From positions 77,120 to 141,119 of the forward strand of contig NZ_JBIMSN010000052.1 in assembly GCF_043944905.1 (NCBI RefSeq): DNA of 64,000 bases, in the 5' to 3' direction. Under the pieces are notes generated by a model. That model did no database searches and was not told the origin of the DNA. It saw only the letters and a program-made list of their open reading frames with translations. The position numbers and the translations under genes were made by a program. Of the stretch, positions 18,008 through 26,235 are shown piece after piece (the stretch's first letter is position 1; each line of letters starts with the position of its first letter). Source of the stretch: Antrihabitans spumae. GTDB lineage: Bacteria; Actinomycetota; Actinomycetes; Mycobacteriales; Mycobacteriaceae.

Positions 18008-18688
18008 TCAGGCGGTCAGTTCGAGGGTGCCGCGCGGATTCCACGGCATCGGCCCGGTCGGAAAGCTGAATCGCAGCAAGCGATGTGAGTTCTCGGCCTC
18101 GAAATGCGCGACGAAGGGCGGCAGGAACCCTGCGATCACCTTGTCGAGCAGGCCGTTGATATGACTGAAGCCCGGCCGGATACGGACCTGCCAGGCGTCG
18201 AAGCTGCCTGCCGTGATGTCCACCCTTGTTCGCTTCTCGATCTTGACTTCGAGCGGCCAGTAGATCGAGAACGCAAGCCAGATATTGTGTTTCGTCTTCG
18301 CGCCTTTGGTGAAGTCGAGCCCTCTCAGCAGAGTCATACCGCCGATCAGCGGCATGACACCCTTCGGGAACGGTTGGAGTTCACCGCCGAACTGCAAGTG
18401 TTGGGTGTCGACGAAGTAACCCTCTTCGCGGGTCACCAGTTTGCCGTCGAAAAAGCTTGCTGCTTTGTAACTTTCGGCATGGATCCGGCCGCCGACGCGG
18501 CGAAAGCGTTGCTCGACCTGCATCGAGAGCTGATCCTTGACGCCGGCTTCGACTGCCGAGACGTACGAGGCGCCATCGTGCTCGACGACGCTGGAGACCT
18601 CGTACATCGTCGGGTCGTCGCCAACTCGGATTCCGTAGACCGACTTCTCGCCGTCGGCTATGTCGGGGTCACGGAACGGACTGGTCAT
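18008..18688 (-). CDS. conserved protein of unknown function
   Basis: I do not recognise this 226-residue protein with certainty. It has no signal peptide or membrane segment. It is rich in beta-prone stretches such as YEVSSVVEHDG and RIHAESYKAASFFDGKLVTREEGYF, recalling LolA-like or DUF3108-type lipid-handling folds, but that is only an impression. The ATG at 18688 is preferred over upstream alternatives because AGGAG stands 6 bases before it. It is the first gene of the fadD operon, directly downstream of a promoter and operator shared with the mce and kinase genes, so a role in lipid uptake is inferred. Confidence 0.7.
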   Translation of the reverse strand: MTSPFRDPDIADGEKSVYGIRVGDDPTMYEVSSVVEHDGASYVSAVEAGVKDQLSMQVEQRFRRVGGRIHAESYKAASFFDGKLVTREEGYFVDTQHLQFGGELQPFPKGVMPLIGGMTLLRGLDFTKGAKTKHNIWLAFSIYWPLEVKIEKRTRVDITAGSFDAWQVRIRPGFSHINGLLDKVIAGFLPPFVAHFEAENSHRLLRFSFPTGPMPWNPRGTLELTA

Positions 18689-18744
18689 TGCGTTCTCCTG
18701 AGCGGTCTCGAGCACTGCCACGGCTGCGGGGCAAGCATCAGCTG

Positions 18745-18773
18745 ATTAAACCGACTGATACATCATTCGTCAA
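18745..18773 (-). promoter_or_regulatory. promoter with operator in the spacer (site 2)
   Basis: On the minus strand TTGACG (18768-18773) and TTTAAT (18745-18750) are separated by exactly 17 bases. The spacer is filled by a GACTGA-N4-TCA-type site (18753-18768, GACTGATACATCATTC). The site also overlaps the stop codon of the kinase gene. It drives the unknown gene and fadD. Confidence 0.65.
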
Positions 18774-20148
18774 ATATCCGTGACCTTTCCCACTCGGCAT
18801 GAGCGGTACCGAGCGCGGTCTGCGGCGGCTCGTCGTAGACCCACTCCCTGGCGATTCGATGCCAGTTGTTCGTTGCGCCGAGCTGGCCGAGGACGCCGTA
18901 GGTCAGGAACTCCGCTCTCCTGGAAAAGATATGCTCGGGCGGCAGGTTCTGATGCCGCATACCGGAGAATTCGGAGATCCGCGGATCTATCGCGAGCAGC
19001 ATGCTCCCACTCGCCATCGCGGGAGTTATCTCGATCGATTCGTCGCTCAGATGCCAGCCCGCGGCGCCGTAAACGTAGTCGAGACATTCGTCGACCGATA
19101 CACCTGCGTCCGCATTGATCACGCCCCTGCGCACCATCAGATCGAAAAGGTCTTGGCTGCGATTTTCCGATGCGGCACGTAGACATTGTTTCTCGAAGTC
19201 GACGTGGACCGGATCCATCTTGTTGTAGAGCCCGAAGTCGATGAAGCCGACCTTGCCGTCGGAACCGAGCAGAATATTGCCGGGGTGTGGATCGCCGCAG
19301 AACTCGCTGTAGCTGAACATCGAACCGATGTAGAACCGGTAGATGATCTCGCCTACTCGATCTCGATCCTGCTGCGGCAGTGCGCGAATCGCGTCGAAGG
19401 GTTGTCCGTCGAACAGTTCTGTGACAACCACACGCCGACCGCTTGCCGACGGAACTCTGTCGGGTACCTCGATGAAAGGATGGCCTGCGAACAACTGTGC
19501 AAGCTTGTGCTGTGTGCGGGCTTCGCGCTCGTAGTCGAGCTCGCTCTCCATGTTCAGCTTGATTTCCCTCGCGAGTTCGGGAGCGGCAACGGTGGGGATC
19601 GTCGAACGCCAGAACTTGAGAAACATGGCGAGGTTCTTCATGTCGGCACGGATCGCGACGTCGATACCGGGGTATTGCACTTTGACCGCCACGCGACGTC
19701 CGTCGTGGAGTTGGGCGGGGTAGACCTGGCCTATCGAGGCTGCCGCGATCGGCACGTCGTCGAACTCGGCAAACACGTCGCTGATGCTGCGGCCGAGGTC
19801 GTCTTCGATGATCGTCCGCATTGCGTCGAACGAGACCTTGGGTGCCTGGTCCCGCAACACCGCGAGCTTGCGCTGAAAGTGCTCGCGATGGGATTCCGGA
19901 ACGAGGTCGAGGTCGATCACCGAGAGCATCTGTCCGATCTTCATCGCCGCGCCCTTCATGCTGCCAAGCACGGTGACGAGTTGATCGGCAGCTTGCAGCA
20001 CTGCTTTCTCCGAGATCCTGGCCTTCGCCTCATCGGAGCGGCCGAGCATGGATGCGCGTGTGCCTGCATTGCGTATTGCCTGGCCAGCGGCCGCCTTCCC
20101 GATCTTCGAGCCGCGCGCTACTCGGGAGGTCGGTACTCGGTCGTTCAT
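18763..20148 (-). CDS. ABC1/UbiB-family atypical kinase (AarF-like)
   Basis: This 461-residue protein carries the family's diagnostic KxGQ motif (KIGQMLS, about residue 66), the AVKVQYPGI lysine region, and CGDPHPGN plus VGFIDFG as the catalytic and metal-binding loops. UbiB-type proteins are ATPases linked to lipid or quinone metabolism; actinobacterial members often neighbour lipid genes, as here. The ATG at 20148 lies behind a promoter region containing operator site 3 (20194-20209). It is upstream of and on the same strand as the unknown gene, fadD, lipase and mce genes, but the promoter at 18745-18773 allows separate expression. Confidence 0.85.
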   Translation of the reverse strand: MNDRVPTSRVARGSKIGKAAAGQAIRNAGTRASMLGRSDEAKARISEKAVLQAADQLVTVLGSMKGAAMKIGQMLSVIDLDLVPESHREHFQRKLAVLRDQAPKVSFDAMRTIIEDDLGRSISDVFAEFDDVPIAAASIGQVYPAQLHDGRRVAVKVQYPGIDVAIRADMKNLAMFLKFWRSTIPTVAAPELAREIKLNMESELDYEREARTQHKLAQLFAGHPFIEVPDRVPSASGRRVVVTELFDGQPFDAIRALPQQDRDRVGEIIYRFYIGSMFSYSEFCGDPHPGNILLGSDGKVGFIDFGLYNKMDPVHVDFEKQCLRAASENRSQDLFDLMVRRGVINADAGVSVDECLDYVYGAAGWHLSDESIEITPAMASGSMLLAIDPRISEFSGMRHQNLPPEHIFSRRAEFLTYGVLGQLGATNNWHRIAREWVYDEPPQTALGTAHAEWERSRIFDE

Positions 20149-20193
20149 ATGGACCCTTCGGTAGCCCCATGAGTCGTGCTATCGCAATAATTA

Positions 20194-20209
20194 GACTGAC
20201 GTGTCACTC
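20194..20209. promoter_or_regulatory. GACTGA-N4-TCA operator-like site 3
   Basis: GACTGACGTGTCACTC differs from the perfect GACTGA-N4-TCAGTC palindrome at one arm position. It lies between the kinase gene (minus) and the small membrane-protein gene (plus). On the minus strand it immediately precedes a TAATTA -10-like hexamer. Confidence 0.5.
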
Positions 20210-20282
20210 TATCTACACCGGCGAACTTCGAGCCTAGCCGTTCGCCGCAACAAGAGCATTCGCCACGAAAGGAACGTCGCAG

Positions 20283-20624
20283 ATGAACCGACGCAAAAGC
20301 AAGGCCAAGCAAGCACTCGTGTCAGGCAGGGCATTGAAAACGCCGGTGGTGCTCAAAGTACGCACGCCCGACAGCCTGCCCGCACGGGTGATCGGGCTCG
20401 GCCTTGCCGGAACGGGCGCCGCGCACTTCACTGCGCCGCGCGCTTTCGACACCCTCACCGCCACTGCCTTTCCGGAGAAGACGCGCCAGTGGACCTACCG
20501 AAACGGGCTGACCGAACTGCTGCTCGGCCTGGCCATCACCTTCCGCCGAACGCGCCCGGTCGGTGCGATCGGTTCGGTCGCCTACGTGGCATTCCTCGCG
20601 AATCGTGAGTCTTCGCAACGCTGA
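20283..20624 (+). CDS. small membrane protein of unknown function
   Basis: This 113-residue protein has a basic N-terminus, then two or three hydrophobic stretches (about 36-53, 75-88 and 95-107). The look is that of a DoxX-like half or another small multi-pass membrane protein, but I do not recognise a family. The ATG has GAAAGGAAC upstream. It is divergent from the kinase gene and shares the intergenic region holding operator site 3, so it may belong to the same regulon. Confidence 0.7.
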   Translation: MNRRKSKAKQALVSGRALKTPVVLKVRTPDSLPARVIGLGLAGTGAAHFTAPRAFDTLTATAFPEKTRQWTYRNGLTELLLGLAITFRRTRPVGAIGSVAYVAFLANRESSQR

Positions 20625-20695
20625 ACGACCAGGCCGGTACGGTTCGCAGAAGTGATAGAACATGGCGGTCGACGGCAATGCGAGGCGGTGAACAG

Positions 20696-21373
20696 GTGAC
20701 GGGCGAAACGACAGACGCCGACGTGGTGCGCCCACGCCGCGGAAGACCCAAACAGGAGGGCCTCGCCGAACGCCGTCGAGAGCAGATCGTCCAGTCTGCG
20801 TACCACGTTTTCGCCGCCAACGGCTACGAGTCGACGACCATCTCCGACGTCGCCCGGCATGCGGGTGTCGGACAGGGCACGGTCTACCGGTACTTCGAGA
20901 GCAAGCGCGAAATCCTCGACCACGTCTTCGATTACGCGGCGGGGCAGTTCGTCGGCGTGATCATGACCGACGATCTGATGACACCGATCGACTCGCTCGA
21001 CGAATTCTCGGATCGACTGGTCGATATCGCGAAGCGGATGGCTGCAACTCTCGAAGAGCAACCGGATCTGCTGAAGCTCATCCTCGTCGAGGCCAGCGCG
21101 GCGGATGCCGAGTTGAACGCGCGCATGCTGGGCTTGGAAGGGTTTCTCGCAGAGGCGATCGCGAACGTCATGCAAGACGGCCAGGAGAAGGGCTGGGTAC
21201 GCGCGGAGGTCGACACTGCGATGTACAGCCATTACGTCATCGCTCTCGTGATGCCGGGTGTGCGGCACGCGATTCTGGGCACCTTGACGCCAACGGTGAG
21301 CGATCGGTTCGCGACCGCAACGGTCGGCATACTTGCCGCGGCCCTTCGGGTTCCCGAGGCCACGGCGTCATGA
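20696..21373 (+). CDS. TetR-family regulator 1 of tandem pair
   Basis: This protein of about 225 residues has an N-terminal TetR helix-turn-helix: RRREQIVQSAYHVFAANGYESTT, then ISDVARHAGVGQGTVYRYFESKREIL. A basic RPRRGRPK arm precedes it. The C-terminal ligand domain is of the kind that senses small hydrophobic molecules. The GTG at 20696 has GAGGCGG 7 bases upstream; an ATG at 20678 is the alternative. The stop overlaps the next TetR by four bases. It is a candidate repressor for the GACTGA-N4-TCAGTC sites nearby (inference). Confidence 0.85.
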   Translation: MTGETTDADVVRPRRGRPKQEGLAERRREQIVQSAYHVFAANGYESTTISDVARHAGVGQGTVYRYFESKREILDHVFDYAAGQFVGVIMTDDLMTPIDSLDEFSDRLVDIAKRMAATLEEQPDLLKLILVEASAADAELNARMLGLEGFLAEAIANVMQDGQEKGWVRAEVDTAMYSHYVIALVMPGVRHAILGTLTPTVSDRFATATVGILAAALRVPEATAS

Positions 21374-21990
21374 CCGCGCAGGAAGCCGTCGATCGGCTGG
21401 AAGCACGCCGAGCCGACCTGGTGCACGCAGCGTCGGATCTGATTCTGAGCAAGGGCTACCGGAATACGTCGGTGGCCGACATCGTCAGCGCGCTCGGCTT
21501 GAGCCACGGCACGTTCTACAACTACTTCGACAGCAGGCGCGACGTGCTCGACGCCGTGATCGACTACGGCAGCCAACGACTCGCCGATCGGCTCGTCGGG
21601 TCGGACGATCCGGGTTCAGCTACCACCCTCGACGACTTTCTCGCACAGCTGGACCGCATCAACAGGCGGCTGCACGAGTTGGTTGCCGACGAGCCGCGGC
21701 TGGTGCAGTTCATCGTTTTCGAAGCTGCCTCGATCGACCAGGAGCTCGTGCAGCGCATGCTGACGGCGTATCAGGGATTTGTTTCCTCGAACCGGAGCTA
21801 CGTCGAGAACGGTATCGAAAAGGGTTTCCTCCGTAGTGATCTCGATTCCGAGGTGGCAAGCGAGGCGCTGTTGACGATGTTGCTGTCGAGCACGGTCGGC
21901 GCGCTCGGCGGGCAAGGCGTCGCGGCAGACGTCTCGGTGTCCAGCGCTGCGCTCGTCGACTTCGTGCGACACGGAATGGGAGCGCAGTAG
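21370..21990 (+). CDS. TetR-family regulator 2 of tandem pair
   Basis: This 206-residue TetR protein has the HTH region DLILSKGYRNTSVADIVSALGLSHGTFYNYFDSRRDVLDAV near the N-terminus. Its ATG overlaps the stop of TetR 1, so both are made from one message. The C-terminal domain resembles that of TetR 1 (EASIDQELVQRM against ASAADAELNARM), so the pair probably arose by duplication and could act as a heterodimer or on different ligands. Confidence 0.85.
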   Translation: MTAQEAVDRLEARRADLVHAASDLILSKGYRNTSVADIVSALGLSHGTFYNYFDSRRDVLDAVIDYGSQRLADRLVGSDDPGSATTLDDFLAQLDRINRRLHELVADEPRLVQFIVFEAASIDQELVQRMLTAYQGFVSSNRSYVENGIEKGFLRSDLDSEVASEALLTMLLSSTVGALGGQGVAADVSVSSAALVDFVRHGMGAQ

Positions 21991-22010
21991 CGCAGGGCTG
22001 TTCTATCGCG

Positions 22011-22346
22011 CTATTCGACCTCGCTCAGTTCGGTCGCAACGTGGAACGGCGGCGTGCTCTTACCCATGATCCGGTAGCGATTCCACGGATCGGGATCGCC
22101 GACGAACGCCTCTCGTGCGCTGTGTGTCGTTCGGACAACGACTTTGGTTCGGGGTTCGTCGCCGAGTAGCGCGGTCAGCTCCTGGTTCGGATCGATGCGG
22201 CCGATCCGCCGAAATATCCCGTCGATGGGTTCGCGGTAGCCCCGCAGTTCGATACGTGCCGCAATCTCCGTGCCATTGACGACGAGTGTCGCTGGACCCA
22301 GATAGTCGGAACCTTCGTGCGGGCTGTGCGGAACAACGCTGTTCAT
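22011..22346 (-). CDS. DUF4873-type protein
   Basis: This 111-residue protein contains YLGPATLVVNGTEIAARIELRG and EPIDGIFRRIGRI, matching my recollection of the DUF4873 domain. That domain is often fused to or placed next to Baeyer-Villiger-type flavin monooxygenases. Here it is divergent from an operon containing such an enzyme. The ATG at 22346 has GAGGGAG 6 bases upstream; the frame is open further up, but that part overlaps the regulatory region. Function unknown; an accessory role to the monooxygenase is inferred. Confidence 0.65.
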   Translation of the reverse strand: MNSVVPHSPHEGSDYLGPATLVVNGTEIAARIELRGYREPIDGIFRRIGRIDPNQELTALLGDEPRTKVVVRTTHSAREAFVGDPDPWNRYRIMGKSTPPFHVATELSEVE

Positions 22347-22468
22347 CGGTACTCCCTCGACGATCGCTGCCAAATCAATTGCAGCTGAGCAGTATTCACT
22401 GTTATCGAAACTCCGCGCGACGGTCAGATCATCCGTTGACAAAGGGGGCGATCGGGGTCACACTTACG

Positions 22469-22499
22469 AATGTACATGGAACTGGCAGTATTGGATACT
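22469..22499. promoter_or_regulatory. 31-base element shared with 3769-3799
   Basis: It matches the element upstream of ephD in 27 of 31 positions. It lies 123 bases from the DUF4873-type gene and 72 bases from the first diiron gene, so it could act on either. It runs directly into three tandem 15-base repeats. Confidence 0.5.
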
Positions 22500-22537
22500 G
22501 GTTGTTCGGATGCTTGTTGTTCGGATACTGCTTGTTC
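22493..22537 (+). repeat. three tandem 15-base repeats
   Basis: Units at 22493-22507 (GGATACTGGTTGTTC), 22508-22522 (GGATGCTTGTTGTTC) and 22523-22537 (GGATACTGCTTGTTC) are contiguous. They lie 34 bases before the diiron oxygenase start. They may be regulator-binding iterons or a slippage product. Confidence 0.7.
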
Positions 22538-22570
22538 GTACTCTGGCTCGAGAGAGTGGTGAGGACAACG

Positions 22571-23557
22571 ATGTCCAAGGAATCCGGGTCTCCGGACAGT
22601 GACTACAACTTCCGACGCGTGACGACAACGGTCGGTGGACCGGTGAGCCATCGACGACGTGTCGGTGACCGCCAGGAAACCGCTAGACGGCTGCTCTTCG
22701 CAGCAACCGAAACCAAATACGATGCCGATCTCGATATCGATTGGGATGCGGCTCCAGATCCCGAGAAGTATTGGCTGCCTGCGGAAAGGGTGTCACTCCA
22801 TGGCACTCGGCTTTGGCACCGACTCGACGAGGCGCAACGCCGAGAACTCGGTAAGCACGAACTGGTTGCCATGCTGAGCGCCGGCATCTATGCGCAGTCC
22901 ATTCTGTCGATGCTCACGTTTCGCGACATCGTCGAAGGCGCCGGACTCGTCGACGATCGAACCCGGTTCATGTTGGCATCCATCCAGGATGACAGCCGCA
23001 GCACGACGATGTTCAGTCGTCTCGTGAATGCCACAGGAGCGCAGCCGTACAACTTGCCCGCGCCACTGCAGATGCTGACCAAGCTGACGCTGATGGCACC
23101 GTCCGGACCGCTCGGACGTGGCTTCCGGCTCCTGCTGGAGGAGATGCTCGACTCGGTCCTGCAGGATCTGGCAACCGATCCTGGGGTGCAGCCACATGTG
23201 CAGCAGATCAACAAGATTCACTCGCAGTCCGGTGCCCGCCACATCGAGTTCGCTCGCGACGATTTGCTGAGGGCGATCGAGGCGCAGGGACCGATCCGCA
23301 ACGCGCTGCATCGTTGGGCTCTCGCAGCTGTCACCGCTATGTGTTACGCCGCCGTCGTGAACCCGGCTGCGTACAGATCGGTCGGGATTGCCCCACTCCG
23401 TGGCGCATTGGCGGCGTTCGCCAGTGCCAACTACGGAAAGAACGCTCAGCGCGCAACCGCATCTTTTCGTCGGTTCGCCCGCGAAGAACGAGTTCTCGAC
23501 GGTCCTGTCGCCGCAGCGGTCATGCGGCTGGGCCGAGTCGAGCAGGGTTCGAGATAA
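22571..23557 (+). CDS. AurF-like diiron-oxygenase homologue lacking iron ligands
   Basis: This 328-residue protein is clearly homologous along its length to the next gene product, an AurF/PABA N-oxygenase-family ferritin-like enzyme. It lacks part of the iron site. Where the neighbour has EETRHSTMF it has DDSRSTTMF (Asp141 and Ser144 replace the ExxH Glu and His). Where the neighbour has HVLEEARH it has HSQSGARH (Gly221 replaces the Glu; His217 and His224 remain). A normal diiron centre therefore looks impossible, and a structural or regulatory partner role is inferred. ATG at 22571 with GAGGA upstream. A 16-base tandem duplication covers the stop codon. Confidence 0.8.
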   Translation: MSKESGSPDSDYNFRRVTTTVGGPVSHRRRVGDRQETARRLLFAATETKYDADLDIDWDAAPDPEKYWLPAERVSLHGTRLWHRLDEAQRRELGKHELVAMLSAGIYAQSILSMLTFRDIVEGAGLVDDRTRFMLASIQDDSRSTTMFSRLVNATGAQPYNLPAPLQMLTKLTLMAPSGPLGRGFRLLLEEMLDSVLQDLATDPGVQPHVQQINKIHSQSGARHIEFARDDLLRAIEAQGPIRNALHRWALAAVTAMCYAAVVNPAAYRSVGIAPLRGALAAFASANYGKNAQRATASFRRFAREERVLDGPVAAAVMRLGRVEQGSR

Positions 23558-23572
23558 GCAGGGTTCGAGATA
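23541..23572 (+). repeat. 16-base tandem duplication across a stop codon
   Basis: AGCAGGGTTCGAGATA occurs twice in direct succession (23541-23556 and 23557-23572). It spans the last codons and TAA stop of the first diiron homologue. The second copy is noncoding and lengthens the gap to the next start. It looks like a recent slippage event. Confidence 0.8.
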
Positions 23573-23610
23573 AGCAACGACGCAGATGGATCAACGAGGA
23601 AGGGACTGCC

Positions 23611-24615
23611 ATGACGATCGAATCGACGAAGAGACGAACACCTGCGGTCACCACCGCAGGAGCATCGACGGTGCGGCGCAGGACCGTTGGCGATCGACAG
23701 AAGACGGCACAGCGACTGCTGCGGTCGACCGCGGACCGCTCCTACGACGGTGAACTCGACATCGACTGGGACGCCCCGATCGATCCGGACAAAAAATGGA
23801 TGCCCGAGCACAGGCAGTCGCTCTACGGAACGAAGCTGTGGGACAAGCTGACTAAGGAGCAGCGCAACGAACTCGGCAAACACGAGGCCGCGAGTGTGCT
23901 GAGCTTCGGCATCTACGCCGAATCGGGACTTTCGACGATGCTCCTGCGTGGAATCCTGGAAAGCGGCAGCCTTGCCGATGACCACGCTCGGTACGCACTT
24001 GCCGAAATCGGTGAGGAAACAAGACATTCCACGATGTTCAGCCGGCTTGTGAACATCACCGGGGTCAAGCCGTATCTGATGCCGAAGGGAGCGCGCAAGT
24101 TTCTCCGTCTCGCCGGTCTCATTCCGATCGGACCGTCGTCTTTCGCGGGAACACTTCTCATCGAAGAATTGCTGGACAGGCTGCAGCGCGAGGCGATGAA
24201 CGATCCCGAACTGCAACCGCATATGCGGCAGTTGATGAAGATTCACGTTTTGGAAGAGGCGCGGCACATCACCTATGCCCGCGAAGAGTTGGTCCGAGCC
24301 ATCGACGCACGCGGCAAGGCGTCGAATGCTTTCCACCGCTTGGTGTTCGCGGTGATGGTGCTCGGTGTCTATCCGGTGCTGGTGAATCCTTTGGTCTACC
24401 GATCCGTGGGGATCAGTCCGTTGGAAGGCTTCCTCGCAGCGATGACCTCCCCGAACTACCGTGTAAACGCAACTTTCGCAGGCGAACCGCTGCTGCGATT
24501 CGGCCATGAGGTCGGCATGTTGGACGGTGCGGTCACCCGTCGCATCTTCAAACTGTCTCGCTCTGTGCCGCAAGACATTCTCGCCGAACTCGACCGCAAC
24601 AGGAAAGCATCGTGA
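23611..24615 (+). CDS. AurF-like diiron oxygenase
   Basis: This 334-residue protein of the AurF (p-aminobenzoate N-oxygenase) family has a complete ligand set: Glu136 and His139 in EETRH, the helix LLIEELLD with its Glu, and His212, Glu216 and His219 in HVLEEARH. Family members use two irons and O2 to oxidise amines or C-H bonds. The substrate here is unknown. ATG at 23611 with CGAGGAAGGG upstream. Its TGA overlaps the GTG of the BVMO gene by four bases. The KshB-like reductase three genes on could supply electrons (inference). Confidence 0.85.
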   Translation: MTIESTKRRTPAVTTAGASTVRRRTVGDRQKTAQRLLRSTADRSYDGELDIDWDAPIDPDKKWMPEHRQSLYGTKLWDKLTKEQRNELGKHEAASVLSFGIYAESGLSTMLLRGILESGSLADDHARYALAEIGEETRHSTMFSRLVNITGVKPYLMPKGARKFLRLAGLIPIGPSSFAGTLLIEELLDRLQREAMNDPELQPHMRQLMKIHVLEEARHITYAREELVRAIDARGKASNAFHRLVFAVMVLGVYPVLVNPLVYRSVGISPLEGFLAAMTSPNYRVNATFAGEPLLRFGHEVGMLDGAVTRRIFKLSRSVPQDILAELDRNRKAS

Positions 24616-26222
24616 CGCAATCGAAACCTTCTCGCCGCACCAAAAAGGCAGCAGCACAACTGGAAAGCTCCCCGCCGATACACGCCAGAGTGCTCATCAT
24701 CGGCAGCGGATTTTCCGGACTCGGTATGGGAATCTCCCTGCAGAAGTCCGGTATCGACGATTACATCATTTTGGAAAAGGCGTCGGAGGTCGGCGGAACC
24801 TGGCGCGACAACACCTACCCGGGCGCAGCGTGCGACGTCCCGACCCACCTGTATTCGTACTCGTTCGAACCGCGCGACAACTGGTCGCAGCTGTTCTCCA
24901 AGCAGCCGGAAATCTTCGACTATCTCAAGGAGGTCGCCGACAAGTACAACCTGCGGCCGCACATCAGGTTCGGTCAGAACATGACACGTGGCTACTGGGA
25001 CGAGTCCGAAAATCGTTGGCATGCATTCGCTTCCGACGGCCAAGAGTACGTCGCGCAGTTCGTCGTCTCGGCGATCGGCGCACTGCACGTCCCGAGCATC
25101 CCGGCCCTGGACGGTATCGAGGAGTTCACCGGCGCCGCGTTCCATTCCGCGCAGTGGAATCACGACTTCGACCTGACCGGCAAACGTGTCGCCGTCATCG
25201 GAACAGGCGCCAGCGCAATCCAGTTCGTACCGGAGATCGTCGACCGCGTCGGGGCGCTGACCCTGTTCCAACGCACCGCACCCTGGGTACTTCCGCGGTC
25301 CAACGTCGACTTTCCCGCAGGCTTCCAGCGGGCGCTACGACGTGTACCCGGCCTGCGGTTCGCACTGCGGAACGGGATCTATTGGAGCGCGGAATCAGGC
25401 GCCTACGCGATGAACAGGCGACCCGGACTGCTCAAGGGAGTCGAGTGGATCGGTAAGCGGCACATCAGGCGTCAGATCTCGGATCCTGTTGTGCAAGAAA
25501 AGCTCACGCCGGACTACCGGGCGGGGTGCAAGCGACTTCTCGGCTCCAACACCTACTACCGGGCCATCGAGAATCCGAAGACCGAACTTGTCACCGACGC
25601 CATCGAACGGGTCACCGCCGACGGCATCGTCACCAAGGACGGCGTCGAACACAAGGTCGACGCGATCATCTACGGCACCGGCTTTCACGTGATCGACTCG
25701 TTCACCAACCTGAGTATCAAAGGCCGTGACGGCGAAGACCTGACCGACCGGTGGACCCAGGAGGGTGTGCAGGCACATCGCGGCATCACGGTCGCGGGCG
25801 TGCCGAACGCGTTCTTCCTGCTCGGACCCAACACCGGTCTCGGCCACAACTCGATCGTGTTCATGATCGAGTCGCAGATTCACTACGTGATCGAGGCGAT
25901 GAAGTTGGTCGAAGCGAACGGAGTTGCAGCAATCGCACCGCGCAGAGAGGCCCAAGACCGGTTCAACGAGAAGTTGCAGAGCAACCTCGCGGGTTCGGTG
26001 TGGAACACCGGTGGTTGCGAGAGTTGGTATCTCGACGAACACGGCAACAACAGGACACTCTGGGCCGGCTTCACGTGGCAGTACTGGTTGCAGACCCGTC
26101 GGGTTGACGTCTCGGAGTACGAGTTGATCGGTCGGCAGCCTGCGCCGGCAGTGCGGCCGACCGTCCCGGCCGCGGACTATCCGCCGCAAACCTTCCCCGA
26201 CACTCTTCCCGTCAACGCGTAA
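24612..26222 (+). CDS. Baeyer-Villiger-type flavin monooxygenase
   Basis: This 536-residue class B flavoprotein has a first Rossmann motif GSGFSG (31-36), GGTWRDNTYPG, the BVMO fingerprint FxGxxxHxxxW present as FTGAAFHSAQW, and a second Rossmann motif GTGASA. It would use FAD, NADPH and O2 to insert oxygen next to a ketone, giving an ester or lactone. Mycobacterial MymA is a comparable enzyme next to an SDR. The GTG start overlaps the diiron oxygenase stop, so expression is coupled. The SDR 13 bases downstream could supply the ketone from an alcohol. Confidence 0.88.
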   Translation: MTQSKPSRRTKKAAAQLESSPPIHARVLIIGSGFSGLGMGISLQKSGIDDYIILEKASEVGGTWRDNTYPGAACDVPTHLYSYSFEPRDNWSQLFSKQPEIFDYLKEVADKYNLRPHIRFGQNMTRGYWDESENRWHAFASDGQEYVAQFVVSAIGALHVPSIPALDGIEEFTGAAFHSAQWNHDFDLTGKRVAVIGTGASAIQFVPEIVDRVGALTLFQRTAPWVLPRSNVDFPAGFQRALRRVPGLRFALRNGIYWSAESGAYAMNRRPGLLKGVEWIGKRHIRRQISDPVVQEKLTPDYRAGCKRLLGSNTYYRAIENPKTELVTDAIERVTADGIVTKDGVEHKVDAIIYGTGFHVIDSFTNLSIKGRDGEDLTDRWTQEGVQAHRGITVAGVPNAFFLLGPNTGLGHNSIVFMIESQIHYVIEAMKLVEANGVAAIAPRREAQDRFNEKLQSNLAGSVWNTGGCESWYLDEHGNNRTLWAGFTWQYWLQTRRVDVSEYELIGRQPAPAVRPTVPAADYPPQTFPDTLPVNA

Positions 26223-26235
26223 AGGACAGAGCAAC

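Noticed and set aside
22493..22537. Tandem repeats as a CRISPR remnant
   Set aside because: The units are only 15 bases and contiguous, with no spacers and no cas genes nearby.
22286..22570. Upstream extension of the first diiron frame encoding a hydrophobic stretch from the tandem repeats
   Set aside because: The stretch arises from the 15-base repeats and the shared regulatory element. The ATG at 22571 has a ribosome site and matches the start of the paralogue.
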